Positions 23,085-34,454 of a stretch of 64,000 nucleotides of DNA are shown one piece after another (position 1 is the first letter of the stretch; every line of letters begins with the position of its first letter). A model generated the notes under the pieces. That model made no database searches. It was not told where the DNA came from and saw nothing but the letters and a program-made list of their open reading frames with translations. This DNA is from Onchidella celtica (Eukaryota > Mollusca > Gastropoda > Systellommatophora > Onchidiidae). The stretch lies in the NCBI GenBank assembly GCA_963931925.1, contig OZ007581.1:23594543-23658542 (forward strand), read 5' to 3'. Made by a program: the position numbers and the translations under genes.

Positions 23085-24326
23085 GGTACCGGAAAACTGA
23101 GCCGGATTTTTCATCCTATTGTTCAAAACTTCAAAGGTAGCTCGTAAAAGCTGTTGGAAGACTGAGCCGGTTTTTGGGATATCGATACTTAATATTTCTA
23201 ACGACTAGTCAACATCTTCCGTTCACCACTTATCGAGACTGTTTCTTTGCTTTTTATTTTTCGGTGAATTTTGTAAGAATTAAATGCATGTAGCCTAATT
23301 ATAACAGCTGTTTGAAACGGTCTTGAAACGTATTGCCCCCTGCTCACCACGGGGATGTGGAAGTCGGATTTTGAGCAGGTTTATGTTTATATTGAGAGCT
23401 GTTAAAACCATGCTAAAAATTGCTAAAAAATATTATAAGGGGCCTCACAACTTGACGGGTAGCATCTTGAGAGCCACTTTGTGCACAAACTCTGCCTGGG
23501 ACAGCCTTTGCTCATTGTACTCAGTAATGAGGGTCTCCCTAATAATTCTCTCACGCTCATGCAAGCGTCTCACAGGAACATTGTGGTACTGATAGGATGA
23601 TCTGGCCTTTATGTCAGTTCGTAGCTGTTCTTCTGCGAGTTTTTCGATGAATAGAAATATGTTTGGGTGCGGCGATGTAAAGTGTCTTGCAAAATGTTTA
23701 TGGAAACTTTCGCATGCATTGGTCGTTCTGACGGAACTTTCAAGGCAAGTCCACAAGCTGGGCAGTTGAAGAAATGAAGTTGTCAAAAACATAGTCTGAA
23801 AACATTGTGAGTTTGTCATCATCCTGGTCTGGGCACTGGGCCATGATGACAAAAGCAAAGCAATCTTGTACTTCACTAGGCTCAAGAGCCGGTAAGCCAA
23901 AAAGGGATTTTAGCCACATTGCAGTTTCACTGGTAGACTTGTACTCAGAAGATAGTTCAATTGTTGGAAGTTTTCGGTACCATGCTTGACCGGTATGAAA
24001 CTGACAGGTTTTTATTGTAGTCTCTGGGAAGGAGCGCCGACAGGCGACAATCATGGCTAACCTATTGAGTTGTGTTAGGCGCGCGCGCTCAGTCAGTTTG
24101 TGACTGTTCCTGTTGTGTGTTAGCATACTGAGTCTATCCAAAGATCTATCATGTTTATACAGTCCACTATAGGGATGGTACATCAGGCTAATCGATCTAA
24201 AGTTCGGAAACAACATAGTCGATATCTACAACAAAAAACCGGCTCAGTTTTCCAACAGGGGTCGGCGGCTTATTGCGCAATGCGTTGCATAACAGGTGAA
24301 AAACCAGCTCAGTCTTCCGTACCCCT
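23085..24326 (-). mobile_element. MULE-type DNA transposon fossil with TIRs
   Basis: Inverted ends GGTACCGGAAAACTGAGCC (left) and, in reverse complement, GGTACGGAAGACTGAGC (right) are flanked by the direct repeat AAGGCTGG (23077-23084 and 24327-24334). A second subterminal inverted pair (GTTGGAAGACTGAGCCGG at about 23152, and its complement at about 24230-24250) lies just inside. The interior encodes a decayed transposase on the minus strand. An 8-10 bp duplication plus this protein type fits the Mutator-like superfamily. About 1.24 kb long: internally deleted. Confidence 0.7.
23445..24216 (-). pseudogene. MULE transposase C-terminal half, frameshifted
   Basis: Two overlapping minus-strand frames (24216-23740, then 23900-23445) together cover about 250 residues. 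The first has FPETTIKTCQFHTGQAWYRK, then WLKSLFGLPAL, a Glu-Val-x-Asp-Cys-Phe-Ala motif and an FxxYVFDNFI segment. The second continues with RTTNACESFHKHF, HPNIFLFIEKL and a helical Glu/Arg-rich tail. This order (Cys-x-Phe-His, Trp-x-Arg-Lys, then RTxNxxExFH) is characteristic of MULE-domain transposases. The switch between frames near 23745-23790 is an inactivating indel. The N-terminal DDE region is missing. It lies wholly inside the TIRs. Confidence 0.7.
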
Positions 24327-24334
24327 AAGGCTGG

Positions 24335-24830
24335 ATTCCATTGAGCGATCAAGCGGAAAAATATGTTTTTTTGTAATCTAGCCTACATTTTTAATGCTTA
24401 CAAAACTTGCGTGACGTGGGCAGAATCTTTTCAAGTTCAGTAAGTTTATCAGTTCAGAGATTTAGTATGCCATACAAAATGGGAGTGTATTTTGAAGAAT
24501 GTAGGTGTAAGACGATATGACCTAGGCGGCATTCAGTTTCCACCGAAGTGCACCTGGGGTTTTTTGGAGCTTGCCGTTTACGATTGATCTAACCTACAGT
24601 GATGTCATGGAAATCTGCACCCAGAGTTCTGTGGGAGGGTAAAGGTGAAGGTTACTTAGCCCTTGAGCTTTGACAAGGGCTGGTGAGCTTGAATGAGAGA
24701 TATAGACGAAAATATGACTGCGCGGGTGAATTTTGCAATACCTTATATAAACAAACAAACAAACAGAAAGCAGACGGAAGGTCAGAAAAAGAAAGTGTGG
24801 GAACAGAATTACAGGAAAATAAAGATATAT
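24335..24830. other. no gene seen
   Basis: Anonymous DNA with a short (CAAA)n tract at 24750-24765, before the minisatellite. Confidence 0.5.
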
Positions 24831-24837
24831 GTGAAGA

Positions 24838-25522
24838 AAGAAGGAAGGAAAGAAAGAAAGAATGAATGGGGGAAGGAAAGAAAGAAAGAATGAATGGGGG
24901 AAGGAAAGAAAGAAAGAATGAATGGAGGAAGGAAAGAAACAAAGAATGAATGGAGGAAGGAAAGAAAGAAAGAATGAATGGAGGAAGGAAAGAAAGAAAG
25001 AATGAATGGAGGCAGGAAAGAAAGAAAGAATGAATGGAGGAAGGAAAGAAAGAAAGAATGAATGGAGGAAGGAAAGAAAGAAAGAATGAATGGAGGAAGG
25101 AAAGAAAGAAATAATGAATGGAGGAGGGAAAGAAAGAAAGAATGAATGGAGGAAGGAAAGAAAGAAAGAATGAATGGGGGAAGGAAAGAAAGAAAGAATG
25201 AATGGAGGAAGGAAAGAAAGAAAGAATGAATGGAGGAAGGAAAGAAAGAAAGAATGAATGGAGGAAGGAAAGAAAGAAAGAATGAATGGAGGAAGGAAAG
25301 AAAGAAAGAATGAATGGAGGAGGGAAAGAAAGAAAGAATGAATGGAGGAAGGAAAGAAAGAAAGAATGAATGGAGGAAGGAAAGAAAGAAAGAATGAATG
25401 GGGGAAGGAAAGAAAGAAAGAATGAATGGAGAAAGGAAAGAAAGAAAGAATGAATGGAGGAAGGAAAGAAAGAAAGAATGAATGGAGGAAGGAAAGAAAG
25501 AAAGAATGAATGAATAAAAGAA
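24838..25522 (+). repeat. 28-bp purine minisatellite, about 23-24 copies
   Basis: Unit GAATGAATGGAGGAAGGAAA plus GAAAGAAA (28 bp), repeated with single-base variants (GGGG for GGAG, GGCA for GGAA, one ATAA). Since 28 is not a multiple of three and the unit has no stop on the minus strand, all three minus frames stay open; the resulting 326-residue frame is not a gene. Confidence 0.93.
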
Positions 25523-25540
25523 AGAAAGGAAATGTAAGGA

Positions 25541-25718
25541 ATCATGATAGACTTACGCCTACTAAACGCGCCCACTGTTGGTGATAGTATCAAAATACAA
25601 CATAATGGACAAGTGGATGTGCAATGAGACATGATACACTTTCGCCTACTAAACTTACGCCTACTGTGTTGGCGATAAAAATCAAAACATAATTTAATGG
25701 ATAAGTGGGCGAGTAGTT
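25541..25718 (+). repeat. imperfect tandem duplication, about 85-bp unit
   Basis: ACTTACGCCTACTAAACGCG.. and CTTTCGCCTACTAAACTTACG.. head two successive segments that share GGTGATAGTATCAAAATA-like words, TAATGGACAAGTGG and TAATGGATAAGTGG. Confidence 0.6.
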
Positions 25719-26093
25719 ACATTGTGTCTTCAGGCTCCTATGAAAAGAAAAGTACCCCCGTGTCCCTTTTCTCTATTTCAGCCACCTAAAAATAATTGCA
25801 GACCTTGTGGGTGAAAAGATGAGTGGGGTGGAGGATTAGTTCCCTATTTTTTTATATAATAACTTGCATTAAAAAATATCATAAAATCAGTAAACGGTAT
25901 CCTTTGAGATCAGAGTCACTGTACTATCACAAAATCTTCTAATTATATTATATTTTAATAGATGTTTTGCCAAACAACCCCGCATTACTTCAAAGCTAGA
26001 CATACCCACGTATTACTCATTGGATCTTCATGTCGAGGTCTATTTTTAAGATTTTGACGCCCAGTTACTATTTTTTGTGTGTGTGTGATTTTT

Positions 26094-26211
26094 TTTTTGT
26101 GGGGGGGGGGGGGGGTCCAGGTGGGGTGGGGCGGGAGGAGGAGGCGGGACAATATCGTATCACTTTTTCTTTTTTTTTTTTAAATTTCAAAAGAGCACAT
26201 TTCAAAGTCAT

Positions 26212-26242
<31 letters not shown>

Positions 26243-26345
26243 TGTATTTATTTATTTATTTATTTATTTATTTGTTTATTTATTTTATTTATTTATTTAT
26301 TGTCTATTTATTATTGTTTATGTATTTCTTTATTTATTTCATGGT
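26094..26345 (+). repeat. G-tract followed by (TTTA)n microsatellite
   Basis: G-run of about 15 at 26100-26116 and a (TTTA)n tract with interruptions at 26208-26340. Confidence 0.9.
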
Positions 26346-28640
26346 TTTTATGTGTGAGACTATGACAATGTAGTCTTTTGCAAGACACAGTTCAGAGCAA
26401 GGGCAGACAGAGGTATAGAAAGGCCGGAAACATCACTGGCTGGGCGCCAAAAACCTAGCCTGTATCCCAGCAACAGGCACTGGCACGTGGTCGTCAGTGA
26501 TGAGAAGAGCTGTTCATCAGCAGAGCGAGCCCTTGACCATGCAGGGTCAAGTGACCAGTAACAGGAACATTTTTAGTATTTTAGGAGTTAAATAAACAAG
26601 TTTACTTTGTGAGCCCTTGCAGTTTGTCACGAGCAGGTGAGCTGGGATCAGTAGTTACGGGGGAAGGGGGTAGAGTCAAGTTAACCCACGGCCCACGGGT
26701 AATGAAAAGCGTGCATGTTGTGAGTGGGGGGGGGGGGTCTGCATGAGGCGAGAGCGCTGTACTACTATCACTGCAAGTTAGAAGGTCCCAGGGGACGGAC
26801 GTGAGTAAGAACAGTCGGGAGATTGTGACAGTGTTTTCCAGTGATGACTGGTAGGTGGAACGATGATTGATAATTATGATTGATGTATTATATTCGTCTA
26901 CGACCATGATGTAAATAAGTATATGTGAGGAATGTGGAAGTCCTTGATACTGTATATAGCAATGTGCACCATGAGCGATAGATGGAAGTTAGCTTCATGG
27001 ATTTGTAGCGAGAGTGAGTAGGGTGTAATACGGTGGAGGTGTTACCGTAAGATGTTTGGTGAGTGAAATGTGAACTATTGTGTGTACGCTTCATGAGTTG
27101 TAATGAGGGGTGAAGTGATTAGAAATGGTATGGTATTATACCAATGTAATGTTATTTTTGTAGGTGCCGGGGTCGGGCCGAAGAGCCGCCTACGGTGAGC
27201 ACAGGGGATAGGCCAGCATAGGGCCGAAGGCCACACATAGGCCAGGAGTGAAGCTGTCGGTGCAGGACAGTAGAGGCACATGAGTTGTGGCAGTCTGGCC
27301 ACAGACAGGGATGTATAAATAATCGTGAATGTGCTATTAAGATGTACTACTGTGACATGGATGTATTACTGTGCGAATGAGATATTCATGTGAATTGAAG
27401 TATTAACGTGTTATGGCCACGTGAAGTGTATAGGAGGCTAAGGTGTATTGCCATAGGGAGGCGCTATTGAGAGACTGTGGAGTGAAAGAATACTAGTGTG
27501 TCATTAAGACCCTGAGTAGAGAGGCTGAGGCCGAGGTGTCTTTAGAAGTAATTACCGGGTTGTGGACCCGAGGAAGTGTGCTTACGGAAGAAGGCCGTGG
27601 ACGGCAGTTAACTTGAAGAATATAATGTATGTATGTAATTGCACTGTTATCCTTATCTTTATATTTAGGTTTAATAAATGTGTGAGTCTGATGGGTTGTT
27701 CTGTTAAGTGTTATACTTGGTCGTTCGTGATTGTTGTCCTGTTATAACCATCGCATCTCCCAGTCTGGGATTTGTGACAGTTTCTTGCCTTTTATTGACC
27801 GTTGTGTAGTTTAAGCCCCTTGTATATTAAGCTACACTCACTTGTTGTATTTATCACATGTTGTTGCATTTATCCCTTGCAATTTAAGCTGTTAGATTCA
27901 TTGTTAACTCAGACACAGAATACAGAGACGAACCGTTCCTTCTCCCACTAATACGGAACATAAATTGCGCGCTTATAATGCGGTGAGTACTATTCCTTTT
28001 CCTTTCAATTATGAAGAGGTGTGGTGGGAATTGTTGTATTGTTGACAACAATGATACGCGCACAAGTCGACGGACGCAATATGACGAATTGAATCCTCTC
28101 GGTAAACTGTGTCTCGGTTGTAACTAAAATATAAAATACTGAATTTCTGTAAGCGCTTGAGGTTAAGTTTGAGTGTGGGTTTTACGTCGCGTCGGCACGA
28201 TAACGTATGCACATCATCATACTGTAATGGAGCTAAGGGTGAAATTCTGCTCTCAAAGGCCCTTTTTGGGAGGGCTCCAAAACTCTGGAAGCATTCTCAT
28301 CGCCTATAACTCGACTTATTGTGATGTAAGGGGATAATAATAAAAATGATGTAAACCCTGGGTAATTTGTTCATTTTGCATAATTCACACGTAAAATTCG
28401 CAACAAGCACTTCCAACTCCATGCTTTTATGATCTATTTTTAGTACCGTGACGCAGTTTTCCTCATCGTTCATTTGCTGAAGGAATCAAATTGTGGATTA
28501 ACGAAAACATGGATAGCCTATAAACTTTAGCGAAAAAGGGTAAACAAACTCCAGAGTTGGCGCGGAATCAGAGTCGATACTGATTCTGTCATTTTATTTC
28601 TTTGTCTGTGGAAAAAACTTTACCCTGTGTCCTAGATCTA
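26346..28640. other. no gene assigned; non-repetitive, LTR-like in places
   Basis: About 2.3 kb with fewer microsatellites than its surroundings. AATAAA-type signals occur at about 26592 and 27671, and GTGAG/TGTGAG words at several points, which recalls LTR sequence, but no paired LTRs, primer site or gag/pol frame could be found. A GGGCCGAAG word recurs at 27174 and 27222. Confidence 0.35.
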
Positions 28641-28696
28641 GATCATTATAAGTAATAAAGATATTTCTCCCGGGCAGGGCCGGGTAACTCAGCTAG
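28640..28696 (+). mobile_element. Helitron-like 3' terminus
   Basis: CCCGGGCAGGGCCGGG can form a short GC stem, followed by TAACTCAG and CTAG, then T. The same end type (GGGCAGGGCCGGG..CTCAGCTAG) terminates the element at 10990. The 5' end was not located, so only the end is annotated. Confidence 0.5.
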
Positions 28697-29148
28697 TTTA
28701 AATGATTATCTAGATAAATGAAAAAAAAAAAAAAACGGATTACTAAGAGAATGTGTACGAGCCCTAAATGTCACCGCTTCACCAAACCCCCGTAGTAAGG
28801 CTTTGCTCCAGTGACTGCACCCACATTTTTTATCCTGCATCCTTTATCTTTCTTAAATTATTTACATACTTGTTAGTGCAATAGTGTCAAAATTATTTCC
28901 ATTCACAGGTCGCAAAGGGTAAAGGTTTAAAAGCAACTGGTGAATGCTGTTTTGCAGGATAGTAGGAAAAGGTCGTTGAGAGTTTAGAGATGACGTAGGT
29001 TTATTTGGCTGTTGCATGAATTGTTATTGCTGGTACTGACATAATGGCCTCTTACAAGTTCACAAAGTTTAAGTATTCAGTTCAAAATTCGATGTTTTGT
29101 TCTAGGCAAGTAGGCCGGGGATCAGGTATCCAGTCAACATAAAAAAAC

Positions 29149-29332
<184 letters not shown>

Positions 29333-29895
29333 TGTCTCTTTGTTTGTCTTTCGTCTGACTGAGCTGTACGTGCAAATCCATTCCCACTCTGTGGACTCAT
29401 GTGAACACGACCTTAAGGTCGTGTGTCCACGATCGCGCTGCCCTCGCGGCCATCTTGTTTCTGCGATCAGCTTGACCTTCCAGGGTCAGTATTATTTCCC
29501 GATGACCATATATTACACAAAAGCCAACACCTCCTCAGACACACGAGACAACGCGCCCTGCCCCCCTTGCAAACATCGCCCTCACTCAATGAAGCCGTGG
29601 ACGCCACAATGCAGCATCAGAATTTCCCATTGTCAATGCAGAAAGAAGCTATCTGACGTCGTCGTGAGGACAGACAGATTTCGGTAAAATTTTGAATTTC
29701 AGAAGTTTTGCGTTTATTAAATTGCACAGAAATACACCACAAAAAAAATAATTCAGACAATTTTGAATTGGATAAAAGAGATCAGACATTTGTGACAGTA
29801 TTAAGTTGTTGTAGTTGTTGTTGTTGTTGTTGTTGTTTTAGGAGCAAATTATGGGATAATATAGAAAAGAAAAAAAAATGGCATTGGAAATGGCA
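29333..29895. other. no gene seen; 20-bp palindrome
   Basis: A perfect palindrome ACACGACCTTAAGGTCGTGT occupies 29405-29424. A 115-residue frame covers this region but has no recognisable domain. Confidence 0.5.
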
Positions 29896-29898
29896 TTG

Positions 29899-30407
29899 AA
29901 CGGATAAACAAGAATGCCGTCTTAGCTTCGGCGGAAAGAAGTCAAAGTCAAGGACCCTCCGGCATATTAAGCTGAATCATGCCAGAAACTGCGCAGAATG
30001 AATTTATGATACGATATGAATTACGATAACTTGAGTGAACTTAAAAGAAACAAAACAAAGAAAGAAATCGTTTTCACTAACGAGCTGCCAGAATCCTCTT
30101 CAGACTGAAAGTAACTGTTGAAAATTTCAAATGAAAATCGGCGCAGAATTTTTTTAATGAGACCTCCAAGCGACATGTGTTCGGTGATGCCTGTTCATTG
30201 TATTAGATTTCTCAAAAAGTCAATAAAAAAGGGATACGGCTGTTGTGGACCAAGCATGACCAAACCTTTCTGGCCTTACGCCGCTGCAGGGGCGGAACGG
30301 ATAAACAAGAATTTCGTCTTAGCTTCGGTGGAATGAAGCCAAAGTCAAGGACGCTCCGGCATATTAAGCTGAATCATGTCAGAAACTGCGCAGAACAAAT
30401 TTATGAT
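29899..30407 (+). repeat. two direct copies of a 112-bp segment, about 397 bp apart
   Basis: AACGGATAAACAAGAAT..CTCCGGCATATTAAGCTG..AAACTGCGCAGAA occupies 29899-30010 and again 30296-30407 with about 10 percent difference. Downstream, ATTATCAAAAGATCG..AACATAATTTATG is likewise present twice (about 30486 and 30605). Confidence 0.7.
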
Positions 30408-30949
30408 GTAACTTTTCTCTCTCTCTTTTTTTTTTTTTTTTATATATTCAAACTTTCTAACGTATAAAAAAATGGACTCTGAAATAATTATCAAAAGATC
30501 GAAACATAATTTATGGTACAAAAAGACTCCAAAAAGACCCTTTTTTTTTTCTTAATTTAAACTTTCTAGTGTACGTCCTTCGATAACCTGAATCTAGCAT
30601 ATTAATTATCAAAAGATCGGAACATAATTTATGAAATAAAACAAGCAAACGAAAAAAAAATGACAATTTTCTTTTTTTTTTAAACATTCTAACCGCATTC
30701 TTCAATCTGTTAGATACGTTTATACGAGATTTGAAGAGCTGTGACTCTGGGTAACCGGGTAGCTTTGATCTGATATATAATTCATTTGCTGATGGTACAG
30801 AGGTTTCCCGCTACTCTAACATACTTGTTTTCCCACCTTAAGTTTATTTTTAATCTGTCACAGGTGAATAAAATTTCAGAGTGTCTATTTCTTTTTCCTC
30901 ATCGTAATTTTCTTCCAACTCTTCAAAAACTCATTGCTCCAAGCTTCAT

Positions 30950-31237
30950 GTCTTGTCTTCAGCTTTGTTTATCCCTCTTGTGCCGTTGAACTTCCAGCGA
31001 AGATGCAGCTTTCGGACTTCAGCCTGATGGGTAGTGTCTGCCATGGTTAGGTTGATTCTTTCGGTTGTTTCTTTGACACCAATCCATCTTTTTTCTCGGA
31101 CGCCCCTTTCCCCTGGAACCATGCCTTTTCATGATATAAGCTCTGTGTGCTGGTTGTTCGCTCGGAAGTGTCGTGAGGTGACCAAACCACTTCAACCTTT
31201 GTTTTTCTACAAGTTCTAGATCTGGCACAGTCCCCAC
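30950..31237 (-). pseudogene. non-LTR retrotransposon ORF2 C-terminal fragment, frameshifted
   Basis: The frame 31237-31019 contains EKQRLKWFGHLTTLPSEQP then MKRHGSRGKGRPRKKMDW. This is the C-terminal signature of LINE proteins: Leu-x-Trp-Phe-Gly-His, then a basic Gly-Arg-Pro-Arg-Lys run and Trp. In the A-run at about 31090-31096 the sensible reading moves to another frame, which continues to about 30950. The RT core is absent, so this is a dead-on-arrival truncated copy. Confidence 0.68.
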
Positions 31238-31428
31238 GTTATCTCTGCTGATTTAGTTTCTGATCTTTATCTCTGTTCATTATCTTTCTATCTATCTATC
31301 TAACCCACACTGTCGGCTTTCCATACGCTTGCCTTCATGCCTTTCCACCCATCTCCCTCTCCCAACTTTGCACACAATTTTTACTAAACTTGGCTTTCTT
31401 AGAGCTAAGGTCGCGACATAATAAAAAA

Positions 31429-31983
<555 letters not shown>

Positions 31984-32425
31984 TTATGTTGTTAAAAAAT
32001 ATAAACCAAAAAGCTGAATTTGTTTATTTTAGGTGTGGCCCCTCAGGTTAGACAGTCCGAATAATTTGTTTCCACTCATTACATCCTTTGTCCTGTTTAT
32101 TCAGTGTATGCACATCTTGTTTACAGGCTGTGAATCGTGCAGTTTCACATGTTTACAAGCTGACTCGCCCCTGCCCATTCATGCATGCATTTCTTTCCGG
32201 TTATCTCTAAACAAAAAAAATGTTAAAAGATGTTCTCAAAATATCCTCCTATATTATTGTTCCCCGGCTTCCCTGGAAAGTGTTTACTGCTAATATTTCA
32301 ATTTGTTTATTTGCGGTCGATTTTTTTTCAGGAATGTTACAGAATTGGCTTCATGCTGTTCTCCTTGACATTGTCACGAGCTGATAGTTTTGTTTACCTG
32401 TAGGACAGCGATATCAGATTCTGCT
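31984..32425. other. no gene seen
   Basis: Anonymous DNA; an 86-residue frame at 32033-32293 has no signal or domain. Confidence 0.45.
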
Positions 32426-32433
32426 TCTTCGCC

Positions 32434-32435
32434 CA

Positions 32436-32466
<31 letters not shown>

Positions 32467-32520
32467 GTCTGTCTGTCTGTCTATCTATCTGTCTGTCTGT
32501 CTGTCTCTCTCTCCCTGTCC

Positions 32521-32590
<70 letters not shown>
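32434..32590 (+). repeat. (TCTG)n/(TC)n compound microsatellite
   Basis: TCTG and TCTA units give way to pure TC at about 32526. Confidence 0.95.
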
Positions 32591-32593
<3 letters not shown>

Positions 32594-33148
32594 TGTTTTC
32601 CTATTTTTGTTTTGATAAATTCTTCATTTATGTTTTCGATTTACTTTTCTCGCCTGCTTGATAAAAAACGAATAAACAAACAAACAAACAAGTCTCCGAA
32701 AAAAGCCTTTGCCAACGGGTGTGCCAGTGGACGGTACACATTTTCCCCTCTGCTGTGTGCATGGGTGTGGATGATGATGGAATCATGTTTTGAAAATGAT
32801 TTTGCGCACGTCCGGAAAGAAAAGAAAGTCTCCGGATAAATTTAGAAAGCTCGGCAAAAATGTTGCAACTCTCATTGTTAGGCTTGTGTCCCCAGACTGT
32901 GACTCACACAATTTGGCCATGCTATGGAAAAGCGTTGTACACGCCAAATTCAAACTACTGCAAAAGGCGCTAAAAAACGTTTCGTTTTGCCCTCTGCTTT
33001 TTTCTTTGTTCCATTTTGTGATGACACCAAAAAAAAAAAAAAAAACTATTTGGTATATGAAGGTATAAACCCGGATACATCTGGAAAGAAAGGGCGTGAT
33101 GGTTGAAGCTTCATTGTATCAAATTTCATTATAAAGTGAACTGACCTA

Positions 33149-33414
33149 CACTCGAGCCAAAAAGTTAAGCAACCTTCACTAACAAGATTAGTGAACTCTT
33201 GCCATTCAATTATTGACTTTTTTGTTTTTGTATAAAAGAAAATTTGGTTTAAGTCATTAAGCCCCATTTTTGGGGTGGGTAAAATGAAATTGAATGTGAT
33301 TTCAGACTTACATAACAATAAATTGATTCCAATGAACGTGTTTGAATTAATTGAAAAATAAAGTTGTCAGTTCTGAGCATAACCCAGGGTTGCTTAACTT
33401 TTTGGCTCGAGTGT
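33149..33414. mobile_element. Tc1/mariner-type MITE
   Basis: A 266-bp segment with perfect 26-bp terminal inverted repeats beginning CACTCGAGCCAAAAAGTTAA, flanked by TA on both sides (33147-33148 and 33415-33416). TA duplications and a short non-coding interior fit a Tc1/mariner/pogo-derived MITE. The exact match of the ends implies relatively recent activity. Confidence 0.85.
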
Positions 33415-33416
33415 AA

Positions 33417-34045
33417 ATCCGCGTATGCAGTCTTTTTCCGTACTGCGGCAGGGTAGTCCGACATATTCCCCTTGAAGAGTTATCAGAGCATCACAGAGAT
33501 TTCAGATACGTGATTTTTGCCTTGATTCCCATTTTTCCAAAGCGTAGGTGTGACCGGGATATCCAGGACACTGGGCCAGAAAAAAATCCGGTCATGGTTT
33601 TTGAATCCCTATACAATTTTATGTTGGGCGCCGTCTATTTTTAGTCCCTAAATTGAATAGACTGACAAACCTTAAAGGAAAGAAAGTTTGACATAATATT
33701 GTGTTTGTATGATATTCCTTAACAATTTCACACTTTATTTACACATTCCGTAGATTTATCCAAGTGCAGAAAAATGTCACGAAGAGCCAGATAATATGTC
33801 CTAAATTTAATGTATAATATCAAATCAAATCACCAAGTAATAACTAATGTTTACATAAATGTATACACTTAGCCTAGAGGTCCGGGATGCAGAAAGACAA
33901 AACAAACAAACAAACAAACGCACAGGCAAAATGGAAAACTAGAAAGACAGAAAGAGAAAGGATAGAAGAAAGCCTACAAAGTTAGATGGAAAATGGTTAG
34001 AAAAGAAATAACCTACTAAGTTTAGTTCCTCTGTAAAGTTAATTT
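33417..34045. other. no gene seen
   Basis: Anonymous AT-rich DNA; short (CAAA)n at 33900-33920. Confidence 0.5.
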
Positions 34046-34049
34046 AAAG

Positions 34050-34185
34050 AAAGAAAGAAAGAGGCGGTGAGAAAGAGAGACAGAAAGAGAGTGAGGGCGA
34101 GAGAGAGAGAGAGAGACAGAAAGAGAGGCGGGGGAGAGAGAGGGCGCGTGGGGCCCGGGGGTCAAGGTGAGGGCGAAAGAAAGAG
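34050..34185 (+). repeat. GA-rich tract
   Basis: Imperfect (GA)n/(GAAA)n purine tract. Confidence 0.85.
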
Positions 34186-34454
34186 AAGAGACTACGGTGA
34201 TTTTTCCGGCCATTCGTTATTTCTCTCTTTAGAAAGTTCGTACATTGTTGCTCTGGGAAACCTGAAATCTGTCACAGAGCAAGACTGGTCATTCTAGTGT
34301 CCAGCAGGCTCGCGGGTGTCCAGTACTTGAGGGCGTGCCCAGCATCACAAGGAGTGACCATGCTGATGGTACAAGATGTGGCCTGTGGAGGTCAGGGGGC
34401 AGTGTTGATTTTTTTTTTTTTAATGCGATATCTCAGATCAAGGGAGTGGGTATA

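Noticed and set aside
24652-25632. 326-residue minus-strand open frame
   Set aside because: Generated by the 28-bp minisatellite, open in all phases; Phe/Ser/Leu repeats follow from the DNA unit.
26362-28000. Solo LTR or LTR retrotransposon
   Set aside because: TGTGAG words and AATAAA signals are suggestive, but no direct long repeats, primer-binding site, polypurine tract or gag/pol frame was found.
29340-29687. 115-residue frame with several Cys and Pro
   Set aside because: Begins inside the tail of a microsatellite, no signal peptide or domain, and overlaps another frame of similar quality.
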